Source: Tubulanus polymorphus
Taxonomy: Eukaryota; Nemertea; Palaeonemertea; Tubulaniformes; Tubulanidae
NCBI RefSeq assembly: GCF_964204645.1
Contig: NC_134028.1
Location: 9,155,001-9,219,000, forward strand
DNA: 64,000 nt
Direction: 5' to 3'
Shown here in pieces: positions 1 to 13,500 of the stretch. Made by a program: the position numbers and the translations under genes. The stretch's first letter is position 1. The number at the start of each line of letters is the position of its first letter. Under the pieces are notes generated by a model. The model ran no database searches. It was not told the origin of the DNA and was given only the letters and a program-made list of their open reading frames with translations.

Positions 1-885
1 CGTTAGAATGAAATTTAAAGATTTAACAATTAGTAATCGAAAACAAATCTAATGGGGAACCTGTGGCAATCGATGATTAATGGCAGGCGAGGATGCAAAA
101 GGTTTGCTAGTAGTAACTCGATCTTCCGCGTTCTATTTATTCTACATCAATTTCTTCTTACACAGATCAATTTTCGATGAAAACTAGCATTCGAATGTAA
201 TGTAAATGTGGTGGGTCCTGTGATGATATACGCATTCGGGAGCCTTTGGTTCAAAGTTCATCGAAAATGAACTAACTTAGATAATATGAGACTGAGTACT
301 CGTCACGCCATCTGGTAGGTTAGCTGGCGTTGTGGTTCACCATTATTAATGGTCACGAATACTTTGGACTCTTCATACTTTGCACTCTGGCCTGAAAAAT
401 TTTTCAAATCTGAGTCTTTTATCTTTGTCAAATGCAGACTATAATTAACATTTAGAAAATTGAAGCAAATAGCTTATTAAAATGTGTTCTTTGTGCGCTA
501 TTACCTTTATAATGCGTTTATGATCAATATCTATCGATACATACCCACTCATACTTGAAACATTTTGCTGACTTTGGGTAGCCTCAACATACCCATAAGG
601 TAAGACTCATTTCACAAAACATGTGCTTACCATCAACCAATATCGTAAGAAATGTTCGCCAAGAATGCAACACTAATAAAAGATAACGAATTTTAATGTG
701 TACTCCAATAAAAGATGTTCCGTTCAGGTTTCTGGTGACTACTTTCCCGTAAAATGAAGTCAACGGAATTTTGTGATAGATTTCTCCGCATGCGTTGAAA
801 CTTTTGAAAGCTGGTTTCATAATGAATTGTCAAATATTATATGGGTTGCATTTGTCTAAAGACGATAGTATCTTTATATTTTGTA
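1..885. other. 5' flank of the first gene; mostly no recognised feature
   Basis: No convincing coding exon is seen. Positions 57-330 hold a diverged dispersed repeat, listed separately. A pyrimidine-containing tract ending in TTTTGTAG at 878-885 looks like a 3' splice site. The exon holding the first start codon may therefore begin at 886 and be preceded by an untranslated exon outside or early in the window. No TATA box or promoter could be assigned. Confidence 0.4.
57..330 (+). repeat. Dispersed repeat family R1, copy 1
   Basis: Several blocks match a second copy at 21350-21600 in the same order: CTGTGGCAATCGA, GGCAGGCGAGGAT, a GTGGGTCCTGT/GTGGGTACTGT block, and TTCAAAGTTCATCGAAAAT. The end of this copy, with CTCGTCACGCCATCTGGT near 300-317, recurs at 26125-26145. 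No protein is implied. This is an old mobile element or its non-autonomous derivative, type unknown. Confidence 0.5.
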
Positions 886-931
886 GATAAACTGGTTGAC
901 ATCAAACTTAAAAAGAAAACAGTGTCCCACC

Positions 932-3900
932 ATGTCCACCAGCCATACCCTTGATGAGCACGATGCAGTTAGGCAATTCGAGGAAGAATACCAAGATAAA
1001 ATTCACTTTTATATTTCTGATGACGACATCGGTGCAATCGGCAGTCGTGATAGCGGAAAAACCAGGCCAGGTCTCTCGCAACAAATTAACGAGTCAGGAG
1101 AGAAGAAACGAACGACTCACGAAGCTATAGCGGAATCGATCGAAGAAATACCAACGACGACTATGGCAGCTACATCACCATCGGCCGTAGCGAGAACAAT
1201 AGCTTCCCGAGGTAGAACAGCCAACCCGAGTGGGTTAAAACTAGGCTTATCGACTGGAGAAGAGCGTGGTAGGAGACGGGCGAGTTCGTACGATCCTCGC
1301 ATCGTTCAGGATAGCGTGAAGTCTCACCCAAAACGAGCTTGCAGTGTGTCGGAATCAGGACCGGGTCGAACAGGACCCATTTCCCCACCACCCGTCACAG
1401 AACTCATCGACGAATTTCTCGCCAAACAACCACCTAAAAGTCCGGGTGCTCCTAAAATTGTCATGTCGCGAATTCCTTTACCTCAAATTCATACAGCGCG
1501 CAAAGATCAAAATGTAAGCACACTGAAAGGTGGAATTACTGTTGGTCTAGATCATCTAGATAATCTATGCCGTTTAATGCATCAACTCGCCTTACTTCGG
1601 GAGGAAAATTCCAAGCTACGAAAACGCGTGAATTATCTTGAAGATACGAAGGCTATGCTAAAAATGAAAAATGAAGTGCTAGACGCGAAGGTGAAAAAAT
1701 GGGAATACTTGGAAGACGCTTGGAAAAGGTCGAGCTTACAAAAAAATCGAAGTGATAGCGCCCTGAATAGCACGACGCCTGAGAAGGATCTCGATGATGA
1801 GGTATTTGGCAAAGGAACAGTCATGCAAATGTACCCTCGCTCTGGTCGACATCAGAGAAGTTTGTCAGTGGGTTCTGTAGAAATGCCTGAGGATATGGAA
1901 CATCCCCGGGACGAAAATACTGGGTGGGGATATGGTAAATACGCCGAGAAGATATTCAAGAAATCGATACGTTTGACACGATGGCCTCGTGAAACAGTAA
2001 AGAAAGTCTTCGGAACCAAAGGCAAGAAACTTGATGAAGGTGTGCAATCCGAAAATACTGTATCGATAGTGAAAAAGAAAACCCCGACTGCAACCCTATC
2101 GGATCTGAAACGACCAGGAAGCGGCAGTTTAGCACGTAAACAAACTGTGGAACCGCGGCAAAAGAAAGTATCGTCATCTTCTGTCGAACCATCATCTCCG
2201 AGTCCATCTTCCTGTCAGAGCGAACCCGGTGGTGGCATCTTTCACGACGATGACGACGATCTTACGACAGAAATATGGATGGGACCACCCGGAAAACAGG
2301 ATGTTACCAGTCCAACAACCCCACTTAACGAAGGTTCGTTGTGGTTCGAACAGAAATATTTTGGTGGAAAAGATTCGTCCAGAGCTTCCGGGTCGACTCG
2401 TGGTGGAAATAAAGATCAATTTGGCGACGATTCTGATATTGAAAATGACAAGTCAAGCACGCTAAAAAGAGACGAACCGGGAGTTCTAGTTCGTCGTAAA
2501 TCTAGTCCAGAACTAATCACATGGGAAGAACGTGAGGCCAAAGCAACGCCGAGTCCATCTCGGTCCCTGAGCGCTAGTATACGCAGCAAGAGGGAACCAT
2601 CTCCCGATGTCGAGAGGGGTTCTAAACTTGACCTTAGTAATCGGAGTCGGACCCAAACGGCTTGGGGAAAAGTAAAAGATTATATCCACACAAGGAAAGA
2701 CAGTTTGAAAAAAAGAGGTAACAAAGGTAAACTAAACGAGGATTACAGAAAGAGCATGAACGAGTCAATTCTCACTGAAGCGGCGGCTGAATATAATAGA
2801 AAAACATATCCGACGGTTTCCGGTGGTCCATCCGTATCGGATTCCGCTCCAGACTTATACCAGTCTGCAACACCGTGTAGATCTCCGGAACGACCGAGTC
2901 GCAGGAGTGAGGTACAACCACCGACAAGTGATGCTCTTATACGAAAACCAGCTGCACCACATCCAATCCCTACTTCACCGTCCCTTAGATCTCCAAGATC
3001 GAGGCACACCCCAACGCACGAAGCGACATCTAGCGGTGGGATGTCAAGATCGGTTGATCTCCAATCTTTAATAGGTAAGCTCTTGAACATACTCATCTAT
3101 GTTTACGCATATACGTTCTCAAACAACATACGCTGCTTATGATATATATTATTAACAAGATTTTTTAATGTATATATACGAGCATGTACTTTAAAAGTAG
3201 TTAGATAATATTCATGGAGTTAGTGTCAATAGAGATACTACAACAAGAATGCCGAATCCACCAACGATACGCGTGTTGATATGAAAAGAAGTTCGATTTT
3301 GTTGTTTTCGTATATTATTTTGGTGAAAATCTCGGTCAAAGCCTCGAGGTTCATTGCTATTTTGCTATATATCTCAGATAATGTCAGCGAAGAATTTAGT
3401 AAAAAGATGCAAGAATGGGAACAGAGAAAAACTCCTAAAACATCCATCGCAAAAGGTGAAAATCCTCTCCTCCTCTCCACCATTACATTAAACATCACAA
3501 TGTAAGCGGATTCAGATTTCAAGTTCCTATTTCCCAAGGATTTTTCCGACATGATTCTGTTCGATTTGAGTGGCGTGATTTGAACCTGGGATCAACTGAC
3601 CAAATCTATCAGCCTGCATTTTCTTTCTCGATTTACATATCAATCATCCCTATACATAATAAAGAAGATTTTCACTCCGTTAAGAAACTGTTGGCTAGAC
3701 TAATCTACATCTAGACTCGTACAGTTTTAGAACTTGCATGCTTTCCGCGCAGCTATGTGTTTTACAGTGTAACGGAATGTTCCAACATCTTATGTTTTGC
3801 ATGCAGAGGGAACTCAGAGGTAAAGTATACCGTACGATACGCAAACACATTGTGATGATTGATATATGCTTTAGATATTTAATGCATAATAACAATTAAA

Positions 3901-6900
3901 ACTAGCACGTAGTGTAGTGTGGTGCTGGATATTGTTTTCTATCGATACATCTGTATCATGACTATATACTTAATCCGCATGGATTTTCCAACGGTTCTTC
4001 TAGAAAACGATACTTTTGGCAATTTCCTTTTCTCTTTTGTGATTCTTTCCGTTCGTCTCAGAGAATCGTCATAATATGAGTAGCTCTTCGTAGAAGTTTT
4101 ACATGTACATTATTTCATGATGTCTGCTTTTAACTATCTCTGCACATTGCTTCCTCTACTTTACATCGAATTTTCATTTGTTTGTACGTATTGCAACGTG
4201 CGCTCTTCATTGACAAATTGACAGGATTATAAGTACGGTGTTAGTTCGGTGGCGTAGGTTGGTTGTTTTTCAAATAAGATATCTTTATATTCGTAGATCG
4301 CAGTTCACCTGATGGCGTTTTTGAATTTTCAAGCGGGGAATTACACGAGGACAGAACCATATCCCCAACACATACAGGTAAAAAGCATGTTGATGGTACA
4401 TGGCTGCGTGCGCAGATTAAGCCATTATTAATGTGCCGAATTCGTACTTAAACATGCAACGTGTGGTCAACTTATGCTCCACAACTAGAATAGTTCGAAA
4501 TGTGATAAATCCCATTGAAAAAATGCATGTTTTGTTCTAAATTCAGCTTCCTCGTCTTCCTCAACCACACCGCTTCGCCAACATCGATCTATGGAGATCG
4601 GGACACCGAAGGACACAGGCACACCAAAGGAGGGTGCTATCGGTCCCATTATAGTCGAAGAGATGCAGAAGAAACTCAGCGACAGTTTTTCGCGTAAACT
4701 TCAGGAGTGGGAGAAAATTCGATCTCGCACGGACACAAGTCCAACAGAGAAAAAAGAGACATTGAAGAAAGACACCTGGCGGAATAAATCCGACCGAAAA
4801 TCAGCGGGTGATAGAGAAAAACAAAGGATGGAAAAAGAATTGGCTAAAGTGGAGAGAGAGCAACAAAAACTGGAGGAAAAGCGACAGCGCCTGGAACGAG
4901 AAAGAGACAGGACGTTGAAGAAAGAAGAGAAGCTGGAACGAAAACGTGAACAGTTGGAGGTGATGGTTATCGATGGTATACCATCACATCGTAAATTCAA
5001 ATACGTCAACGTCGGTGAATACGAGATACAAGGAATATCAGAGGAGTTTGCCAAAAAATTACACGAATGGGAAATCCTCAAGGGTCAAAAGAAGGAACAC
5101 CCTGAAATGACGTCAGATTCTAAAAACGCTTTGAAATGCAGTGATTTGAAAGCTTTAACTCGTGGTGATGCGGTTCGGGTCAGTAGGCGACCTGCTGAAG
5201 TTATTCTTCCTCCGACATTTAAAGAGGGCCAACTGCCGTTACCTCGAGTCGTGAAGGGTCATACGGCTAAACCTTTGCTGCTATCGACCGCTATAGCAGC
5301 GGAGAGCGAAGAGTTACAGCACGTCGATGCAGCGCCGCAGGTTATGCGCGTGGATCCTATTGTACATAGACATCATAGAATATCAACTCATCATCTTAGG
5401 TTTAACAACCGGGAAACTCAAACGTCCCCCATCGAAACCGATACTGATCAAAGTTTTAATTACGATTCGACGGAAGGGTAAGGACATATGGTATACCACG
5501 GCATTCCGAAGACGTAGATAGTTCCAAAACACATTGTTATTGATTGATGAAGCATATATTTTCAGGTTAAGAACTATCAACACTGGCCTGAAAGAACAAC
5601 TGTCCCGTCAAGAACAGGCCTACCAAGGCATAAAGGACAATCTTGACAGACAAGGCCACACTATGCAAATAATGAACCAGAATTATATAAAGGAAATATG
5701 TAAGATAACATCATAATTTTTCTCCGATTGATTGTAATGGTAACAAATTCATTACATCACCCTTGTAGGATTGTAATATGTTGTTTTCAAATTTTGCGTA
5801 ACTACCTTTGCGATCTACCAAACATTATACTATAGCAATGAAATCAGATTGAGCGCGCAGGATTCCAAGGCAATTGTTTGCAGTGATGATTAACCTATCG
5901 CCGATGAAGTGATGATATCTATAGATTACAAATTAATAAGCACTGGGCTTCATTCATTGACCATCTTCAAATAATTGTGAAGTTTGTGATTTTCAAGTAA
6001 AGGAGTCGTCGCACTCATTCCCGCACACTAGGCCGATGATGCGACTTACGTGATACGCGTTACGAAGACGTCAGGTGACCCTAATAACTAATAACTGCAT
6101 CTTTTGTATATTTTGTTTGCAGCTGCTCTGAGACGACAACTTGCATCCAGTAACCGTCTAGAGAGTGTTATCGGACAAAGTAACTCAGTAGGTGACACTG
6201 TCACCGAATTGTGGAACCGAGTTCAACAACTCGAGAAGATGCTTCGCAAAGAACAAAGGGTAACATGAAACTAATCATACAAACAGTCTATTCCTTATCC
6301 GATTTGTTAGATGTCAATTTGGTGTTCATTCGAATTTTTGTCGTAGTAGTTCTTCTTTTTCCGTGGGACCAGGACCATACAACAGTCCTGGAGCCAGAAT
6401 TCAAATCTAAAACCGGAAACTTTGCAAATTATTCCTAAAATTCTGTATTTAAGCTTGGCGAGATGCCCATAAGGCGTGTACCAGCGTTCCGAGGTCGCGA
6501 CAGCAATAAACCTCAACAAGATTTCACCTTCAATGAATGTGACATTCCTCCGAAACTAATAGAATACATCAGCAAGTTACACACTCAGGTAATATGAAAG
6601 AATATGCATGAAGCGTTACTGTAAAGGTTAGAAGATCCATAACATACATCGGTATTCCGAATGTAGAGACTCGGAATGCAACGACACTGATGCCGTGGCC
6701 CATAATTGGATCTATACTAAAGCATATTCATATTCTGATAAACGTAAATAAGGTTGTCATTTTTCATTTCCATCGCATTTTCACAGGTCAATGACCTACA
6801 GCTCGGAGTTTTGGAAAGGAACAAAATGATTGCTGATATGAAGAAACATTTAGCTATTCAGGAAGCAATGCAAGTGCTTCTCAAAGTCGATCTTCAACGT

Positions 6901-9450
6901 CGTGAATTCGAGACCAACTTGTATAGAAGAACTAGGAAACTGAGATGTAGAAGACATTACACTGTTGCCGGGCACGAATTTGCTAAAAGAGAGGTAAAAT
7001 CATTGAGCTGATAAAATAAATAGAGAGAACCTTACAGGGCATTTGTTTTCCTTTTTTTATTCATGGGCCGTATTATCGAACGCTATGATCGTTAATCACA
7101 CTTAAAAGTCACCTTGCCTCCATGGTTGCCTGTTTCATCTAAACCTGGCATAAACTAACATTTCGTACTTCTTTACTTCAAGTTTGTTGAAAAAGAGACG
7201 TTGAAGCACGCCGTCAAAGTCCCCGATGAGAAAAAACTTGCACAGAATTTTGAGATGCAATTCAAACAGTTACCACACGGGAAGGTAGACCAAATTACAA
7301 CGCCACCAACTGATACGGGGGAAGTTATTGATATCATTAAAACCTGCTGTAAGTGATAAAGATTATTGTCATCTTCATCTAATCCAGGCCGTTATGGAGA
7401 ACGATTTCAAATGGTTATTCGCTTCGTATTTTTTTTTGAAGGTACGGAACCAGATATAACGACACAAGAGGCATCCGAACAATTTCACAGTTGTTCGTCG
7501 AGTCCTGTGCATTCGAGTAGTCCTGTCCGATCCGGAGCAACATCCCCGAAACCTTCCCGATATAACAGCGAACAACCACGAGTCCGTCCTAGATCTAGAC
7601 AAGAGTCATGTAACTCGTCATATAGCGAATCCTACGGGAGTAGTAGTGGCTACCAGGACCCAAACCGTATTGGTTATTCAAACTCGCGAGCGCAGCTGCC
7701 GTACACAGGGTCTAAGTCTGACACTAGTGTTTACACGCCTCAAATACGTCACGAAACATCGAGACACGGCGACAAATATTTGCATAGTGTATCAATAGCT
7801 AGAGCTACCAGTCCGATGAACAGACAGCTCGCTAACCGTTCGGTCAAAGTGGAAATAAAAAGTCCAACTGAATCACTCGACGAGAGTATAGATCGTGAGG
7901 ACACAGGCCGTACTCGGGCACCTCGACGAACAAGAGCGGAGACAAGAGCGTATCAGCAACAACAGCAACAAATGCAAGCAGCAGCAGCAGCAGCAGCGGC
8001 GACAGCAGCGCGGACGAGTTTCCAAGATCGTCATCCTGTGATAAGTTCACCACAACCGGTCCAACATCACACCTGGCAACCGAGTTCAATGCGACATTCT
8101 CCGTCACCGTACCGCGAACAACCTTACTACAGCGGAGCCATTCCCGAGTCGAGCCCGTCATTTCGAGTTGCGAACCTCTCATCGCAGGTAACCTATCACC
8201 AACCCGCGCCGGTTCAAACTCACAAACCTCCCGATTCAGAGAAATCATTCATGCGTCGTTCAGCTTCCTATTTCTCGCCGAAACCGTACAATCCGCGCAG
8301 TGCCGATACTGAAAGTGTTAGTCCGATCCGCCAGCGGGGACAGTGGTCCAGTAGTAGCGCCAGCGCCTCCAGTTCGCCTTCGGGAACTGTTTTTATCCAT
8401 CGAAGGTCTCCGTCGCCGCTTCGTAAACTAAACTCCGACAGCGAATTGATGATCGGTTATCACTCATCTGCCACGTACAGCTCCCCCGCGGACCAACTAC
8501 AATCTCCACACGCGGCTCACGTACGGAAACCTTCCGACCAGGAAAACAACAATTTCTGGCAGGAACAGTCGAGTGCCGCGGCGCAGCACGGCCAGGTGTA
8601 TTTATCGCCTAGTACTCCCTACGTACAGACGGCAATGCGTAAACTGTCGTGTGGCCCGGAAATGCACGCAAACGGTAAAACAATCGTAACTAGCGACGGT
8701 AAAGTGAAACGATTGACGGAAGCGTTCGGTGACAGTGACGCCGAACGCTTCGCTTCATCACCGCTATTGAGAAGGCGAAACTCACGGGAAATACCGAAAG
8801 AAGGCACTGTACAAAAACGTTTAGAGGAATACGTTTCGCAGGCGGCAGCTCATCCGTCTCCGGGCCCTGTGCATTCTCAATCGCGATTTATCAGGCGACA
8901 GTCCCATGAAATTCCGTCCGAAGGAACCGTTGCTAAGCGACTTGAAGAATTACGTCAGTATTACGTAGATGAAGAAGACGAGAATGACGACGATGAGTTT
9001 AGCGACGCGCTGCAGAGCCGACGATTGTCAGAATCTTCCGAGAGTACGGTACACGCGTCGTACACGACATCACCGGCTACGATCAGCCCGCAATCATCGC
9101 CGGAAATTAAACCAGCACGTGAAGCTCACGTGCCGGTGACCACTTCGCAAACCGTTTCCATCAGAACATCTCACGGCGTTCCAGAAGCTCCTCCCAAGAG
9201 TCCGCGATTTCTTCGATCGATGCGTTCGGGAAAACAAACGCAACAGAAACGTTTGAGTCCGTTCGAAATGTTGGTTCGCGATACGTTAACGTTGAACTTA
9301 GAAACTCAAAAAATAGGTGGCTCTGCAGTAGAGGATAGAGAGCCTCGTTGTCTGCCGGTACAACAGCTAGACGTATCTAGCGGTACGGAAGGAAACGAAC
9401 GTAAGAGGTCTAGGGGTAGATTCCTAGGATTTTTCAAGGCATCGAAGTGA
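932..9450 (+). CDS. Large nine-exon gene for an unrecognised Ser/Pro-rich coiled-coil protein (1979 aa)
   Basis: Coding exons: 932-3074, 3378-3455, 4547-5477, 5566-5699, 6123-6259, 6454-6588, 6787-6993, 7183-7348, 7442-9450. All introns are GT-AG and phases agree across every junction. The total is 5940 nt, or 1979 codons plus TGA. The start at 932 is the first ATG after a likely acceptor at 885 and has a good context (CCCACCATGT). Features: coiled coil at residues ~206-267 (HQLALLREENSKLRKRVNYL); charged coiled coil at ~826-881; a repeated F-x-x-K-x-x-E-W-E motif at ~717-730, ~784-797 and ~904-917; more helical exons at ~1050-1310; a Gln/Ala run near nt 7950-8010; a duplicated E-I-P-x-E-G-T-V-x-K-R-L-E-E motif at ~1753 and ~1794; then an acidic patch and a basic tail (GRFLGFFKASK). 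There are no membrane segments. A cytoskeletal or scaffold role is inference only; I do not recognise the family. Confidence 0.88.
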
Positions 9451-10495
9451 TTCTGATTATCACATTAGGTACGAACTTTCGATTAGTTTATTGTGTTTTA
9501 AGTGGAATAAGAAACGGTTAAGTTTCTACGAAATATGTTTGACATTAATTCCATCATAATGAAGATAATCCTGTTTGTAGTGACCTAATTTAAGTAAACT
9601 AAGTAAACGAATCGTTTCATACTTCTTAATTTTTCGTTTTAGATACTGACTGAATGGAAGTATCGACCAAATGGATGTTACAAATGGAAGAACGTATTCA
9701 AAATATACCTAGCCTCCATAAGCATTATGAACTATCCTCTGAAACATTAATTTCGATTTTAAACGATTACTTTTGAACCCGAGCCAGAATGAATTCGCAT
9801 GGAAAGATTTCTCAGTATCAATGGATCGCACATAATATCAGTTGGATAAAAAGTTTTTTTCGCAATTCTGGCACCTTGTTTGAGGCACTTGGTGCAACGT
9901 CGCCGCGGGTTTCGAGTAAATTTTCACTTAATTATCTACATATGAGAGCTTTCTGCTTCTAATTCAGATCAAATTTAGGATAACTACAGTAGACTCCACC
10001 CTCTCCCCAAAGTTGCGAACGATCGCAAAACGAGTGAGTATCAATATGAATTCGATCCGTAAAAAGATACGTCTTATTAGAAGTACAATATCATTTTCAT
10101 TCAAGATCAGCGAGAAAAGACTTGGTAATATAATTTGGTCACGTCGTGTGCAGGTTACTGTAGTTAACAAAGCGTCACAATATTAGGTCAACTTTAGAAA
10201 ACGGTCGATATGGTAATATTTTTTGAGCTTTTACATTCAGATAGTGTCAACGATGCCTGAATTAGTTTTCTGTTTGCCTTGTCATTACGTAATGCATGTG
10301 ATTGATGTGATGGGTGTAAGTGATTGTGTTAATATCCCTGGCAGCAAAGAATACAAATGATTTTTGCGTTTAGACCATTCGTTGAATTCTAGGCATTCTG
10401 TGAACTATTTGAAATTGTCATATCTGATCGTTGTTCAGTGGTATGTATATAGTTGGCACAATTAATAATACAAACGCCAACTGGGTGCGTGGTGC

Positions 10496-10500
<5 letters not shown>
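9451..10500 (+). other. 3' UTR and downstream spacer of the large gene
   Basis: There is AT-rich sequence after the TGA at 9448-9450. A GTTTTAG|ATACTG sequence near 9640 resembles a splice acceptor, but no open frame follows. No clear AATAAA lies close to the stop, so the transcript end is unresolved. No other gene is seen. Confidence 0.35.

Positions 10501-10532
<32 letters not shown>
10501..10532 (+). repeat. (TG)16 microsatellite
   Basis: Sixteen uninterrupted TG dinucleotides, preceded by imperfect GTGCGTGCG. Confidence 0.97.
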
Positions 10533-10538
<6 letters not shown>

Positions 10539-13500
10539 TTGAATATGTTGCTGCGAAATAATTTATTTGATTGATAAATGGTTTTTATCATGCACAGAAA
10601 ATGTTGTCGTTGTTTCTTTGATTCGAAATCCGGTGTCATAGAATGAAATGCATCCCCTTATTCATGCTCCTTAGAATAGATTTCAGGATTAAGGGTTAGG
10701 GATAGGGTCAGCGAGCAGCCCCGGGTGCGGTTTCTGGGTGCCGAACCTGCAGAAGGCAGTCAGAATGTTAATGCCCTTTTCCCGATGAGAAACTAGGATT
10801 TTCTAGAGAGCTGGAACATGGAACAGAAATGGCATATTTACATTTTTCATGATTCCACACTTATAAAAAGGCACTAATTGAAGGCACTCTTGCCCTTTCC
10901 TCGGGTGCTCATTAAATTCTACAGAATACTTCTAGGTAATGGCACTGAAAATAAGTATCCTCTATCCCTCGGCGCTCACATGACATCTAGATCGTCACGG
11001 TTCGTCAAATAATTGCCTTTTTCAAATTAAGAAGGCAGTCAAATTCTGCCCCTGACCCCCTTATGACTTTCCACTTAATCTGTCAATTTTGAAGGGGGCA
11101 TCTGTTTCTATGTCACCGGTAATCTATTCACTAGTAGGGGATGTCTGAGGGTGGGTGAAGGTAACAAATTAATATTTACATTCATGTGGACCTACCAACC
11201 ACAGCACTTGGTCGCGATCGTGAAATTAATTCACCTTCGCACGCGCATCGATCGCAGCCGAGAACACAAGTATTTCAAAAATTGCAACAACAATTATCTT
11301 AAATTGCTCCACAAAAAGATTATATTTACGCAGGGCGCATGGACGGGTTCGTACACGAAATGTGAATGCATACATTCATGAATTCTTACGTAAAATAAAT
11401 TATTACGTAAAGCTTTCTAAACGTGTTAATAGTTTACATAAAAGCGTCATGAAGTGCGTTATATCCTTATTTAATTCAAATATCTATTCTGGACTTGCAT
11501 TTTCCGAACCAAGACATACGTAAACTAACGTTACGGCTCATAAATTCTGTACTTATTAGTTACCTAAACAATCTTGTTTTGTCAGGTCAATGTATTTAAT
11601 TTTCGCGATTTAATCGCATCAAAATCATGTCGAATGCATTGTTTAGTGGACTAAACGGCGCAGTATGTGACTTTCAATCCGTTATGGTGTTTTCCTAAGA
11701 AAGTACGTATGACTAATCCGAGCAAACAGTAGTCAGACAGGATTACTGTAAATAAAATGTATAATGTACGCTTGAGACTCAAAATTAGACACGCACATTT
11801 CATTAGCCCTTTATATTGCGCATACGATCATAAAACTTAGTTGAACCAAACAGTGCAGGAGAAGGCATAACGACCGAGATGAGACAGCAGCGACTCAACT
11901 ATGAACCGGTTAGTACGACAAAAACTTATACAGAAGTCCTTTTTTGAATTACTTCGAGTATTAAGGATTATTTCTCAAGAAAAAGTGGGTGGGCGGAGGA
12001 AAGAAATAAAAGTAAATTTGTTTAGGCGTTTTAAAATTGAAGGGAACAGGAAAAATGAAAATAATGATACCTCGGATGGACTACATTGAAAAGGAATGAA
12101 AATTGTGATGAATTCTATTCAAATAATGAGAGAAATGAAAAAAAAACTAAGGTTTTTTTTTGCTTAGCATGAGATTGAACATTAAGATGAACATAACAAA
12201 AGATTCTTGAACAAATTCGATGAAAACACGAAGGGGGTCTGAAAAGCTTTTTTTCAGTTCGATGATCTTTGCAGAATTCCGGTAGGCGGATCCGTACTCC
12301 AAGTAATTAAAAAAGGCTTTAGCAAGAAGAGTTTTTATAATCTATTATATCACGATACTGTACTTAAAATGAAATACCAATGCGCTCTTAGTTGCCTAAA
12401 AGGTGGAAGGTGAATTATTTTTCATGCCGTAACTGAAAATTGTTAAATAGAAAATATCTTAAGACTGATGTAAGAAGCTTGCATTAATTCAATTAGATCT
12501 TTGTACTTGGATTGTGCAGTGTGCAGACTTAAAAAAGAATTGAATTTACAAGTATGAAATATAAATAAAAAGGAAACTTAAACGTATAATGACGCCTTGA
12601 AAAATTACATGCATTTTGCTAGATATTATTGAATCATGAACAGCTCGACGGCTAATAGTAAAATAACGTTGAACTCGATGAATCGATTAAGATCCTTAAA
12701 TCGATTTAAGATTTAAGATTTTTTTTGGTGAAACCTGGCCATGGGCCCAACCGCGACAAATGGCGTTCCATTGAATATTCAGTCACATCATATCAAAAAG
12801 TAAATTAAATTGATTTTTAATTGAATTCAATCTTTAAATTGAATTGATTTCTAATTGAATTTGATTCAACCGTCAATTTTGGATGCTCTTATTGCCATTA
12901 GAATTCATTATTCAAGACATGAAAAACTCATTTGATAGGAAAGAACTGATGAAATTTGATTTAAGACAAAATAAAGGCCAACATACACAAATGTAATTGT
13001 TACTTATTTTGAAACGCCGGAGTCGCTGTACACATCCACTCACACACACAACCATAATCTACAATGAAATAACGATTAAGATGTATCAATTCATTGAATG
13101 AGAGTCATGAACTAATTGAATACAATTTTGCGATTAGTTTATTGCTCCACGAAAAAAATTACATTTGCACAGAGCACAAAAAACAGGTTCACACATGATA
13201 CACGCATCAACGCAAATGATTCATACAAACACAGTTCAAATGAGAAGAAATACATTGAATACTTATCAATTCAAAATGGTGTCGATGCCATTGTACACAA
13301 TTGCAGGTTGTTATTTTGAAACGCCGGATCGTTGATCGCATATAGTGCATTTCCATTCGTATACAACCCCTTGAATAATGCATAGCGGTTTTCAACGTGT
13401 GAACATTTCTTTGAAACGGTTTTTACCGCGTCAAAAACGATTATATTTAAATAGCATATTACGATCTCGTTAAAACGTTGCGGCGATAAGCGAATCAAAA

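Noticed and set aside
896-931. TTG-initiated extension of the first exon (MTSNLKRKQCPT)
   Set aside because: Begins at a non-ATG codon just after a likely splice acceptor. The ATG at 932 has a strong context.
2743-3096. 117-codon minus-strand frame opposite the first exon
   Set aside because: Antisense shadow of the Ser/Pro-rich coding exon.
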